Origin: Lingula anatina
Taxonomy: Eukaryota > Brachiopoda > Lingulata > Lingulida > Lingulidae
Length of the DNA: 35,831 nt
Assembly: GCF_001039355.2 (NCBI RefSeq)
Contig: NW_019773825.1
Location: 448,263-484,093 of the forward strand
Reading direction: 5' to 3'
Shown here: in pieces, positions 1 to 10,467 of the stretch
Position numbering within the stretch: position 1 is the first letter of the stretch
Layout: each line of letters starts with the position of its first letter
Notes under the pieces: generated by a model
What the model saw: the letters and a program-made list of their open reading frames with translations, nothing else
What the model was told of the DNA's origin: nothing
Database searches by the model: none
Position numbers and translations under genes: made by a program

Positions 1-703
1 AGATACTAGATCAGCAAGTGGTACAAGCCTGCAGCATATACTAATGAAGATTGATGGATAATCATCTCAATTTCAGAAATGTCTGAGTTTTTTTTTTTTT
101 TTTTAAATAAACCATCATATTTTGCAATTGCATGCAGTGAAGTTCACTGCAGAAATAATTTAGTCACTGTTGTGAATATTCAATAATCTTTCCATTTTAT
201 TTAGCTTATAGACACTTGAAATCAAGTGTTCTTATCTTAATTTGCTGGTTTGATGAAAAAAAGTTCACAATCAATATATTCTATTCCTAAAACTCTTTGA
301 AAAGGTATATGTTTTCAGACATTCAAAATGAGGCAGTACGTTGCTGCCACTGTATGAATTCAGAATTCAATAAGAAAGATATAACAAGGTCATGCCAAAA
401 AAAGAGAGAGAGAACAGTGTAATATGAAAAGTAAATTGAAGTTGAGCGTGACACTGCTATTGCTTTATTGAGTAATTGGATTGGCACATATTTTCTCACT
501 TCCAGTTTTTAACCATTCATTGAGCATATTCTCAGATATATTTTGCCAGTGTTGTATTTAAAGCTCATTTAGGTGTATATGTGCAAGAACATATTTAACG
601 TGATGAAGAAAATGACCAACAAAAAAAGAAGCGGAGATGATATCTTAGAGGTTAATAATGGATGCTTCAATACCCATGGTAATATTGTGTTGTATTTTTA
701 CAG

Positions 704-3700
704 TTTTGTGGTTGGTTGAAGAAGACACACAGCGAGGAGAAAGCTTGGCAAAAAGTCACAGAAGTAAAGCGAGGGTTGTAAGCCCGGAGCACAGTGAACA
801 GGTGTATGCAGATAAAAGGTAATAACTAGGGTTTCCATCCTTCTTACCTTCATTCCCTGTCTTTCCACGTACTGTTATACCTTCAATTTCTCCTGACAAT
901 TCATGTCCATTGTTCTATTCCGTATTCTCTTTTCTTTTTTATCTCCTCATTCATTTCATCCTACTTTCCTTCCCAATCATCCTTTTAGAGGCGTTAGTGA
1001 AATTTTTAAAAACCATTCTCCTCTCTATAATATTGCCATATCATTGACAACTTGGATGATTTTAAATCAAAAGTTCAATGTGCCCAGTGTACGATTTCTC
1101 AGCAAAAAAACTTAAACATCATGGATTTTCCTGGGGTAAACAGTATTTTTCTCTAACTATCCAGCCTTTGATTTTCCTTTCCTGGCTATCTCCATAACTC
1201 TGTGATAATCTGGAAATAATAAAAAGTCCTTAAGCAGGGGTTTTTCAGATTTGGCAATCACCTTAATTCACTGGCCTGTAGCCAGAAATTTTAAAAGGGG
1301 GTTCTTTTTCTGAAAAAGTGGACCTTTTACCATAAATCCTTCGTGTACCTACATAAAATTTTACCCAGAGGGGTCTTTTCCCAGCAAAAAGGGGGTGGGG
1401 TTCTTTCGAATCCTCTGAGCCCCCTCTGGCTATGGGCCTGCTTCAAGATCAACTTTCATATTAAGTTTTGGGTTGCATGTAGTTCAAAACTGTGTCAAGG
1501 TGGTTAACAGGAAAGGTTCATTGGGAAATGATATTTTTGTGATATTAATTCATTGCATTTATCTATTAAGAAAAGCTAAAAAAAATCATTTGTCCTCAGT
1601 TCGACAAGTAGAGTTTTGCGCATGTTCTTAATGTGTGTTTGAAATCTTATGCTTTGTCCCTTTAACTAAAAGAACAAAAAATTCTCTTAGTGAAAAGCAA
1701 TCAGATTGAATATCACTGGTGTAAAATGTTCCTTCTGAGCTTCAGAGTCAAAACACAAATTATTAGCACACCCAAGCCGTTTCCAGAAATATGATAACAG
1801 ATAGTGTATGCTGGCTGCTTGTAAGTTAGAGGCCATTCAGAAACAAGTTGTTCCAAGGACTAACAGATCTGCGGACTAAATATGGCCGACTCACATAAAA
1901 GCAGCACTGACTAATTCTATGATGGCCTCCTGCAGCTGTCGCTGCAGGGTCCTTGCAATTAAACCTCAGAGCTGAGATTTAATCTGTTTAAAGACGCATG
2001 AGGAGGCAGGGAGACCATCAAAGGATTAAGCGATGCTGCTTTGAAGTTCGGTTGGCCATATATTTGGTCAGCAGATCAGTTAGTCTGCAGAGTATATCTG
2101 TTCTGAATTGCCTCCTATCCTTTAACCTAGAAGATGGAAATAATGGCACTTTCAATTTATCCAACATGCCTTTTAAATTCATGATTTCACTTTCAGAGTG
2201 AGTGCTGTTGTGGTGGCAACTCCAGCAGCAACTCACGAAGAAATAATACAGAAGTCTTTAAAAGCAGGTGAGCATTTTACATTAAACACATTATCTCAAA
2301 TGTGGGCTTTCAATAATACTAGCTGATACCCATCACATCAGTCATTGAACCATGATAAGATATTAGTATACATGATTTATATCATATATTTATATGCTAT
2401 ATTCTGTGTAAAAGAAATAAAAATGGGACTGAGTGGGAATTGAACCCACTCCGCCCTGTTTGGCAGCCAAGGACGTTACCACTGGGCCAGCAAATCCTAC
2501 TATCCAATGTAGTGTTATTGACAATATATGATACCTTCCACACATGCTGAAGTTTTACGCATATTGCCGAAGGCTACAAAATGCCTTCAAAATATACTTT
2601 TGAACAGTTATTATCAAAGTTAAACTATGGCCACTATCTTCCCACTGTCCTAAGGTACATGTGTATTGCTAACACCTGTCAGTTGTCAACAGATTGCTGT
2701 AGTTTGGGAGAAAAACGTGAAAAGGAGAAATTTTCGTCAGATCTGCTATTACTATATAGATTTTCTACACACTTCACCCTGAATGATTGCCGGTAATATT
2801 GTGGTTGTCTTTTGATACTGGGGAATAGGCCAAACCTCAGAAGAACTCATTAATTTTTTTCCTTTTGAAATTCTATTTGCTAAACTGTCTGTTCAAATGA
2901 TGTATGGCATTATGATGTTACATTTTTGTACTTCATATGTCATTCATGCCTCAAAGTGCAAGCAACACTGTAACAGTTACTGAAGTCATGCCGTTGAAGT
3001 AAATGTGACTTATTTTTTCAAATCAATTACTACAACTTGTGCGTATAATCCTATTATGTGCTTCCGTAATGTGAAAAAAACAACAAACCAGTGTTATCAG
3101 TTGAAGACATGAGTGCTCTTTTCATGGGCTGTTGTTCTTGAACATTACTCTTGGTGACTGTTGGGATTTCTGATTGATGGTTTACATGTAAGTGGAGAAA
3201 CAATTAGTTCCTCCTACATGAAAATCCATTCAAATTGAATTCTCACTAGACATGGGAGTATCTCATATCTTGCTCTTCATAGATTGTCTTATGGTGCTTG
3301 CATGCACAACAGATGATCCTCAGATCTCTAGCCAGCTATTTCATAAAGGGGGGGGTCTTTTTCTGAAAAATGTACCTTTTACCATGAAACCTTATAGTAC
3401 CTAGATAAGATTTTATCCAGAGGGAACCTTTTTGCAGCAAAAAGGGCAGTTCTTTCAAACCCCCTGAACCCCCTTCCCCTTGGCTACGGGGCTGCATGTC
3501 TTTGGTTTTGTGTATGGGTGGTGTCATCTAATGTATCCATGCAGCCTCACATTATGGATGCAAAGATACTACATGTACCTAAACCAGACCTGAACCAGTT
3601 TGCATGATGTCATCAGCCAGTCTATAGTAATCTGATATTTCCATCATTAGGCCAGCTGAAGGAATCGACACACTAGTAAATAACCCAGAGGTGAACTGCG

Positions 3701-6700
3701 ATAAAGAGGTAGACTATTGAATGGGGCCTTATGGCCTGGCCATGGGTACAACCTGCCCCCCCCCCCCCTCCAAAAAAAAATCAGGTTGTCCCTTTTAGCC
3801 CTGGTGAGACTTTTTTGACTTTTTCAGTGTCATTTGGGTCATTCTTGTAAATAGTGTACCCTGGACCCCTGCCCAATTTTCCTCCTTTTTCAGTGAGGAA
3901 TGGTCTCATCCCTGTTTTAGGTTGTCCATGTACTAAGTGGGTTTGTAGTTTTTTTTTAGATCTTTGAACTTTATCAATGGCCCCCATGTGAAACCTGAGG
4001 CCAAGGTGGCCAAGGTTTAACCCATATAGGCCTTAGGAACTGTTCATTGATGGGAATTCCACTACAAACATACAAATTCCATTTTGTTTCAGGCAAAGCT
4101 GTGTTTTGTGAGAAACCAATAGATGTTAGCTGGAAAGTTGTCCGACGGCTTTATGACGAGGCGGAACAAGCTGGAAAACCTCTCCAGTGTGGGTTTAATA
4201 GGTATGTTTTAGTTGCATTCACGTCAGGGTTTTTCCCAGGATTGGGGGTACAGGCCATCCACAATTACCACCTGTAATTCTCTTAGGAAAATTAGTTGCT
4301 GGACCAAAAGTTCAGCCAGCTTGAAAAGTAGCTGGCTCAAATGTCTGCCAGGTGGGAAAACTTCTCAGCCCGTTCTGAAAGTTGCCAGCCCCAGGCAGAC
4401 ATTCAATTATTAATTTCTAACACTGCAGGCTTAAGCTATCATATATGTATTTCCAACAAATCCATAAGCCTTCCAACCGTCTTTAAAAATATAGGCCGAC
4501 CAATGATGCTGGCGGCCATTCAAATGACAGCTGGATGGTTTGCTGGGAAAACCCTTGATTCATATATATATATATATATATATTACAAACTGTAATACAC
4601 TTTCCTTCCTCCTGCCCCCACCCCCTCATTCTGCTGAACTAGGGAGCATGATGTAGAAAGGCATATTAAATTTATTACAATTTATAACAAAGGAATGGAT
4701 AGTATTCATTGAATATTCACTGCATAAAAATAGAAAATATAAAGATAAAATAATGCCAATTTTTACCTATTTTGTTCATTCATTTTTAAGCCTGCTAAAA
4801 AGCTGATTGTCATGACTGAACGATAATGAGTAACAAAAAAAATTATATCAAGTCAATATATTAACTCAAAATCCCAATTAATGAAAACCAAATCTTGAGT
4901 TACAATCCACATTTTTATATTAAAATTGTACTACCAGACTAAGTATTACACACAAGAATTTACCTTATTAACTAACATGAATAAATTGTGTTTCATACTA
5001 CCCTGTAGCTAGTACAGGTGTATATAAAAAAGTTTTGTGGTACCCATTAGTACCATTCACTTATATTAAATTAACATTCTCATTCTAGGAGGTTTGATCC
5101 CCAGCTTCGACACCTCCAAAGAAGACTTCTCAGTGGTGAGATAGGCAAGCCTATGATGGCCAAGACATGCTCTAGAGATGCCTGCCCAGACATGGCGTCT
5201 GCAGCAGCATATTCTGCAGCACATGGTACGGTTCCCCTTTCCAAAGTTCCGTACCTATTCTATGCATGTTTGCATGGGTATTCTGCATATTTTTAGGACA
5301 GATTTCCATTGTTTACAGATTTTATTCTGTTGTACTAAAATAAGACAATAGACAGATATACGTACATCTTTGCCTTTTGAATACTGTCATGTTGGCATCA
5401 CTATCTATCATTGCCATTGCTGATGGACATATGCCATTTCTGCCACTTGCTGTATGATAATTTAGTTAGGATATAGAATTCAAATACCGCTTAAAAAAAA
5501 GATTGAATAGCATTTAATATATACAGAAATTGTAGCATTTTTAAAATCAATATGGTTCTTATTTTCATAAAGATATTTATGTGACTTTTTGTTCTTGTAT
5601 AAGTGGTGTTTTTAGGAATCTAAATGCAGTCCTTTTCTCTGTAATAAATCTTTTTTTTTTTTTTTTTTTTTGCATGGACTGCAATCCTCAACAAAGAATC
5701 AAATTCCAAACTTAATACAATTTTGTTTGAATGTGCTCATTGTGAGTTGTACTGTGTTTACCAGGTGGCTACTTCCTGGACAGTACTGTCCATGACATAG
5801 ATGTGATGTGCTGGCTGCTGGGAGAACACCCTATCAGCGTCTCGTGTACTGTACACACACACGACCCCGTATTCATGCAACATGGAGACTTTGACACAAT
5901 TGTTGCTGTGCTCAAGTTTCCCTCTGGGGTGATTGGGGTGATTGACCAGTCCAGGCATGCTGTGTATGGTCACGATCAGAGGGTTGAGGTAAGCAGCCAG
6001 GGGGGTGGGGGTGGTGAAGATGGGATGGGGGTNTCTTTTTTTACTTTAAAAAGGTATTAGTGGCCATATTAGAATATTCAGACATGTCCCTATATAACAA
6101 ATTGCTAAGAATCCTGTTCTGTACAATTGAGTCAATTTTCATGCTTGTAGTTTTAAGTGCATGATGAATTCACCATACTGCTGCTGTGAGTGGCCTGTTT
6201 TTCTTATTTTTGGAGGCCATTTTGGATTTCTATTCACTTAAAGAATCAAATATTGATACTTCATGCATACCATAGTCTTGTCTAACCATAAAATGTTATC
6301 TTAAGTTATTATAGGATTTTATATACTTGAAGTTTTAATTTGAACGGGTATTTGTGTCGGCTATATTGGATTTGGGGGCCATATATTGAAATTTTTAGAC
6401 ATGCTCATACATCCAAAAGTGCTTGGAATCCTGTATTACAACTGTACCAAATGCATTGCTTGTAGTTTTTGATGAATTAACCACTCTGCTGGATATCTTG
6501 GATTAGTAGAGTGCTTTTTACTATTGGCGGCCATTTTGGATTTTATACACCTAAAAAAGCAAATATTGATTCTGAATTCATACTGTGGTGTTTTTTAACC
6601 TTTGTATGATATTTACGCCCTTAAAAGACTATATACTTGAAGTTTAAATAAGAAGCTGTATTTTTGGAGGCCATCTTGGATTTGAAGGCCATTTTTAAAT

Positions 6701-8164
6701 TTTCGGATATGCCCATACATCCAAACTTGCTCAGAATTTCATTTCCACAAACCTGCCAAATTTTATGCTTGTAGTTTTAAGTGCTTGATGAATTCCCCAT
6801 TCAAATGGATATCTTGAATAAATGGTCTGCTTTTTTTACTTTTGGCGGCCATTTTGGATTTAATACACCTGAAGGATTCATACCATGGTGTTTTCTAACC
6901 TTTATATGATATTTTAAGTCATTAGAAGACTATGTACTTGAAGTTTTAATTTGAAAAGGTATTTTGGTGGCCATATTGGATTTGACGGTCATTCTGGAAT
7001 TTTCAGACATGCCCATATATCCAAATTTGCTTAGAATTTTATTGTCCATAAGTGTGCCAAATTTCATGCTTGTAGGTAAAAAATGCACAATTTTTCACCA
7101 ATTTCCTGGACTATGTGGCTGGCTGGTTGGGTTGTCCACTCATGTTGTGGTATTATTTATCTTTTTTCAAAACTTTTAAAATGTGTCCCAAAGATTCATA
7201 AAAGAAAAAATGTAAAAATGAAGCAATTGGAAAAAAATACAAATGTAAAAATAAAGCAAATGGAAATATACTGATTTTTAAAATTTGTACTGATCTTTAC
7301 TATTTAATGTTTTTTTTATTCATTTTTTTCAGAATTTTGAAAATTTGTTTTCCTGGTTTATATTTCAGGTATTAGGCTCAAACGGCATGTTGACATCAGA
7401 GAACCAGCATCCAAGCAGCGTTCACCACTGGACACCAGAGGGCGTTAGTGGAACTCCTATAGTGTACAACTTACACAGATATGACTCTGCTTATGAAGAG
7501 GAATTAAAGCATTTTATCAAAACAGCTGCAGGTAAAAGATATAACATTGTTATTATTGTATTGATTGCTGTTGTTGTTGAATTATTTTTCATTTACTTTT
7601 ATAAATAGTAGTATATATGTCATGTTGTTGAATTGGTCAAAGGTATAGTTCTCAATTTTTTTTTTTTTTTTTTTTTTTTTTGAAATAGGATAGAGATAAC
7701 TTTTTCCATCTAACTTTTATTAATTCTTCCATTGTTCCTCATATAGATTATAAGTCATTCATGTGAAATATTGTTTGCTATAATCTGAATTTTCAAACAC
7801 TTAAATTACTTAGGTTACATGTAACTTTATCTGCCAAAAGGAAATGAATAATCACTGTTTATTTTAATGTTTTATATAAATCTACATATATCTGAACCCA
7901 GCATAGGACTATTGAGAAATGTAGCAGCTCAATATATTGACAACTTCATTTTGAACATATCTTTATACGAAGTATTTTTTATTGATTTTATAGATTTGAC
8001 AGTATGTTAATTCTTTATAAACCCTTTTTCTCATTGTGGTTTCAGGAAAGGAGTCATTAGAACTCACAGGAGATCATGTAGTAAAAGTGATGCAGATAGC
8101 CACGGCGTGTAGAGAATCTGCCGTGAGAGGACAGACTATAGAACTCAACAAACTTTTTGCCTGA
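704..8164 (+). CDS. Inositol 2-dehydrogenase-like oxidoreductase (Gfo/Idh/MocA family), 3' seven exons
   Basis: Seven coding exons join in frame: 704-818, 2197-2267, 4093-4201, 5089-5225, 5765-5988, 7369-7531 and 8046-8164 (TGA at 8162-8164). Each has AG and GT borders and the phases match, giving about 312 residues. The family uses NAD(P) to oxidise polyols such as myo-inositol in the cytosol. Seen in order: a WLVEED segment ending the first Rossmann strand region, VVVATPAATHEEI, AVFCEKP (the conserved EKP, with the substrate/catalytic Lys), CGFNRRFDP, and DSTVHDIDVMCWLLG, whose Asp and His match the catalytic Asp/His of Bacillus IolG. These are followed by the C-terminal beta-sheet domain. 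The GxGxxG nucleotide-binding start is not in the window, so the gene is cut by the left edge; family length is about 340 residues. The exact substrate is not proven by sequence; YrbE-type dehydrogenases are the alternative. Exon 7 has decayed copies at 23848 and 27060. Confidence 0.93.
1273..1440. mobile_element. Short inverted-repeat element, copy 1
   Basis: About 168 bp starting GGCCTGTAGCCAG and ending CTGGCTATGGGCC, which are imperfect inverted repeats of each other. The interior shares GGGGGTTCTTTTTCTGAAAAA, then a GGACCTTTTACCAT block, TACCCAGAG and GGGTTCTTTCGAA with the copies at 3325 and 23283. No coding frame is present. This looks like a MITE (non-autonomous DNA transposon); the superfamily is unknown. 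Confidence 0.7.
1828..1990. mobile_element. Truncated foldback element related to the 9905 and 16377 elements
   Basis: The left part carries CATTCAGAAAC, then GGACTAACAGATCTGCGGA and AAATATGGCCGACTCAC, matching the left arm of the elements at 9905 and 16377. A matching right arm is not visible, so this seems to be half an element. A small palindrome (CTGCAGCTGTCGCTGCAG) lies at about 1932-1949. Confidence 0.5.
2425..2497 (-). tRNA. tRNA-Gly(GCC)-like gene, possibly degenerate
   Basis: Read on the minus strand it folds as a cloverleaf: acceptor GGATTTG with TCAGTCC (one mismatch, wobbles), a D arm with CAGTGGTAA loop, an anticodon loop CTGCCAA (anticodon GCC), a 5-nt variable region and a T arm GTGGG-TTCAATT-CCCAC with a perfect stem. 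The internal promoter boxes are good: TGGCCCAGTGG (A box) and GGTTCAATTCC (B box). One mismatch closes the anticodon stem (G-A) and one lies in the D stem. No clear T run follows the 3' end. It lies antisense in an intron of the dehydrogenase gene. It may be a functional tRNA, a pseudogene, or the head of a tRNA-derived SINE. Confidence 0.6.
3325..3495. mobile_element. Short inverted-repeat element, copy 2
   Basis: Same family as 1273-1440: a TAGCCAG start, a G run followed by TCTTTTTCTGAAAAA, TGTACCTTTTACCATGAAAC, and a C-rich right end with TTGGCTACGGGGC. It lies in the intron 2268-4092. Orientation is the same as copies 1 and 3. Confidence 0.65.
4224..4558. mobile_element. Putative MITE with TCAGGGTTTTTCCCAG termini
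   Basis: The left end TCAGGGTTTTTCCCAG (4224 on) is an inverted match to CTGGGAAAACCCTTGA ending at 4558. The interior of about 300 bp is non-coding and holds repeated CAGCCAGC-like motifs. It starts only 22 nt after the end of exon 4093-4201, so it sits at the head of that intron. It is followed directly by a short (TA)n run. The insertion target cannot be read without an empty site. Confidence 0.5.
4563..4582. repeat. (TA)n microsatellite
   Basis: About ten TA units directly follow the putative MITE that ends at 4558. Confidence 0.85.
6060..7075. repeat. Satellite-like tandem array, ~305-bp period, about 3.3 units
   Basis: A block with GGCCATATTGGATT, then TTCAGACATGCCCATA, ATGCTTGTAGTTTTAAGTG, GATGAATTCACC, GGCGGCCATTTTGGATT and ATACTTGAAGTTTTAATTTG recurs with unit starts near 6060, 6357, 6664 and 6964. 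Units are roughly 75-85% alike by eye. The array fills most of intron 5989-7368 of the dehydrogenase gene. The recurrent CCAAAATGGCGGCC (minus-strand reading) fits the YY1 core. Confidence 0.75.
7532..8045 (+). other. Last intron of the dehydrogenase gene
   Basis: GT at 7532, AG at 8044-8045. It contains a T run (about 7657-7681). Its 3' part (from about 7880) was copied, together with exon 7, into the tandem units near 23640 and 26860. Confidence 0.8.
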
Positions 8165-8172
8165 GACCAAAA

Positions 8173-8395
8173 CTGGGCTCCCATACCTAGATCGATCTAG
8201 CAGGATCGATCCATCTCCAAGGGTTTTTTTCACTCCTTCAGCTTAAGCGGCTAAGATGTCTCGCATGCCCACAGAAGCTGCTAAACTATAATTAATTACC
8301 CCCTAGCAGCTTCAGTAGGCATGACAGGCATCTAAGCTGCTTAAGTCAATTCCAATTTAGTGAGAATCTCCTTGGAGATAGATTGATCCACAGTT
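8173..8395. mobile_element. Foldback element at the start of the dehydrogenase 3' UTR
   Basis: Imperfect inverted arms: CTAGATCGATCTAGC, CCATCTCCAAGG, CAGCTTAAGCGGC, TAGCAGCTT, and their complements later in the element (AAGCTGCTTAAG, CTCCTTGGAGATAGATTGATC). It is homologous, in reverse complement, to the element at 12684-12893: both share TAATTACCC, CAGCTT.AGTAGGC.., CATCTAAGC/CATTTAAGC and GTGAGA.CTCC blocks. It starts about 10 nt after the TGA, so if the transcript runs past it the 3' UTR would carry a large hairpin. Confidence 0.65.
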
Positions 8396-8399
8396 AGTA

Positions 8400-9336
8400 C
8401 GAAAGGGTCTGGAAATGGTCCCCAAGTTTATATATGCTAATTTTCAGGCATATGGAGCAAAGTTAGATTTTTCAAAACCAAGCCTTGTGATTGATATCTA
8501 TAACTTGTTTATAGCATGTTTAAAACATTAGTGAAAAAGTCTTCAAAAATCGTGACTTTTGTTTACACTGAGGCTTAGAATGGCGGTAAAACAATTCCGT
8601 GAGGACGACCAAAATCCAGAACATATCTTGGAATAATCGCCGGGAATTAGTGTTTTAGTTGATGAATATGATGACACTGAATGTGAACATTCAGAGGAAA
8701 GGTATCGAAAAAGCGATCGAAACCCATTCCTGAATTATTTTACGCCAGGAACTCTGTGCGTTTTTTCTCTTGGCTGTACGAGTATACAAAATGTAAATTT
8801 CTCACAGTAACTTTTCTGAAATAGAGTAACGGATTTAAATAAACACTGATTATATATTAACCCAAAGGTAATGGTAAACACTCAACTTTTGTTTTTTATC
8901 TTTCCAACGAAAAATATATATTATAAGGGATATCATTCCAAAAATTATATAAGACAATATAGTAATGCACATGTACCGGCTATGTTTTTTTTTTCGTATT
9001 TTACAAGTAGTAAAACAAAAATAAAACGCCATCAGACAGTGCATAATAAAAGACTGCTGATAAGAATGATGCCCTCTCATAGGTTGATACTGGAAGACAC
9101 TAAGACTTGATAACACTTGACGTCAATTTCGACTTTGAATAGTTGCAGTGTTCGATAATCTGCGATAACATTCTTTGACGACAAACCTACCCATATCGAA
9201 ACTAGGTCCCAAATCATATTTTGCGTAAAATGTTCATAAAGACACGAAATTTACACTCAAAATTAATTTCTCTGAGGGGAAAAAGCAAAATTTCCTACTT
9301 GTGAATCATTGCTCGACGCGTTCCTGGACGTGGAAG
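8400..9336. other. Intergenic stretch with a weak broken reading frame
   Basis: No gene was recognised. A frame starting with ATG at 8580 runs 18 codons to a TAA (8634-8636). It then continues in the same frame for about 57 acidic, cysteine-containing codons to a TAA near 8808. This may be a dead exon or chance. An AATAAA-like signal (AAATAAAC near 8837) could serve the dehydrogenase transcript. Confidence 0.35.
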
Positions 9337-9904
9337 CAGTGTTTTATTCAGTGTTTAATTTCATTTAGTTTTTAATAATAACTGGCCCGTCGTTTAGAAC
9401 AAGGAGTTGTATCAGAATGATGTCTGTATTCCTGACCTGCACTGAGCACGGTCCCGTTTTCAATTTACAACACAAGAAAAGGGCACGTACGGTGTTTTGT
9501 ATCGCAGCCCTGTGCTGTGTATAATACAGAGGTTGCAAGTTGACATGGCTACCAGAGGTGACACTGGGTACGCCCCAGATAAACCTATCTTGAAGGGGTT
9601 TTATCGTATTTAACGTCGGAATTAGAAAATGCAAAAAGGCTTTTTAGGGAGAGTGCCTGCAACAAACATGCCAAACCGTGGAAAAAAATCTTATGCACTC
9701 CTTTGGTGACTTCACGACCACACGTTCGGCAAATATTAAAAAATGGAATATAATATGAAATAGGACAATTTAACTGAAATATTTAGGGGCGCGGATTGAA
9801 AAATTGTTTGATTTTTTCTCGTTTCAACTCCCCCCCCCCCCCATCCCCCATTTCTGTGTACGAATGGAGCTCTCTAAATACTACAGTTTTCTCGTGTGTT
9901 AGAT

Positions 9905-10083
9905 CGCATTCAGAACAGCGTATTAACAGATCCGCGGATCAAATATGGCCGACCCACTTGAATGCTTGTTGCGTAATCCCCGCGGGGTATCTAATAATTG
10001 TCTAAACGGGAATTAAGCGGCAAGTTTTTTAGCGGGTCGCCATATTTGATCCGCGGATCTGTTAATACGCTGTTCTGAATGCG
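9905..10083. mobile_element. Foldback element, near-perfect arms of about 50 bp
   Basis: The left arm (9905-9957) and right arm (about 10033-10083) are inverted copies built on CGCATTCAGAACAGCG, TATTAACAGATCCGCGGATC and AAATATGGC. The spacer of about 75 bp is unrelated. The orthologous element in copy 2 is 16377-16530. No open frame. Proposed non-autonomous DNA transposon. Confidence 0.8.
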
Positions 10084-10159
10084 CTCTTGGCTTTATGGTA
10101 TTTACCATTATTCTGCCGAACCAAATGCTCCATGGTAAAGTGAAAAAATATAGTGCCAA

Positions 10160-10467
10160 GAGTTCGATGACATGCGTTCATTAATCATTAGTCCAGTTAG
10201 ACAATTGGAACCAAAGTTCAGTTGAAACGATTCCAAGTTACCGTTTTCCACCAATCAATTTTTTTCGATATGGCGCTTGGGTGTGTGTAAATATATTTAT
10301 ATCAGTGCTTCAGTATGATTATAATGCATTGTGGGCTCAAATCCATGCCAATCAGCTGACGCAAGTGTGCGAGAAAGATCACGTAGTAAAGCATACTTTT
10401 CTGAGCGACAGTTCCGTGTATGTCAGTTCGATTTGACCCCCCAAGTGTTACGCAGGGAAAAGACGTG
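10160..10467 (+). promoter_or_regulatory. Candidate promoter and 5' UTR exon of B-box gene 1
   Basis: The block holds a CCAAT box (CCACCAATCA near 10249), a TATA-like AAATATATTTATATC near 10289, and ends AAAAGACGTG followed by a strong donor GTAAGT (10468). The same block and donor recur upstream of B-box gene 2 (donor at 17492). I infer a non-coding first exon ending at 10467 spliced to 11865. The transcription start is not determined. Confidence 0.5.

Larger units (their letters stand above)
819..2196 (+). other. Intron of the dehydrogenase gene with two transposon relics
   Basis: This intron is bounded by GT at 819 and AG at 2195-2196. It contains one copy of the GGGCCGTAGCCAG-type element (1273-1440) and a half copy of the foldback family seen at 9905 (about 1830-1895). 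Short open frames here show no recognisable protein. Confidence 0.8.
2268..4092 (+). other. Intron of the dehydrogenase gene
   Basis: GT at 2268, AG at 4091-4092. It holds the antisense tRNA-like gene (2425-2497), one short inverted-repeat element (3325-3495) and a C run followed by an A run (about 3757-3780). No other coding sequence was recognised. Confidence 0.8.

Noticed and set aside
4213-4595. Two overlapping plus-strand frames after exon 4093-4201
   Set aside because: They lie in the intron, inside the putative MITE and a (TA)n run; the splice donor at 4202 explains the end of real coding sequence.
6060-7075. CRISPR-like regular repeats
   Set aside because: The repeating unit is the whole ~305 bp with no short fixed repeat and unique spacers; this is satellite DNA in a eukaryotic intron.
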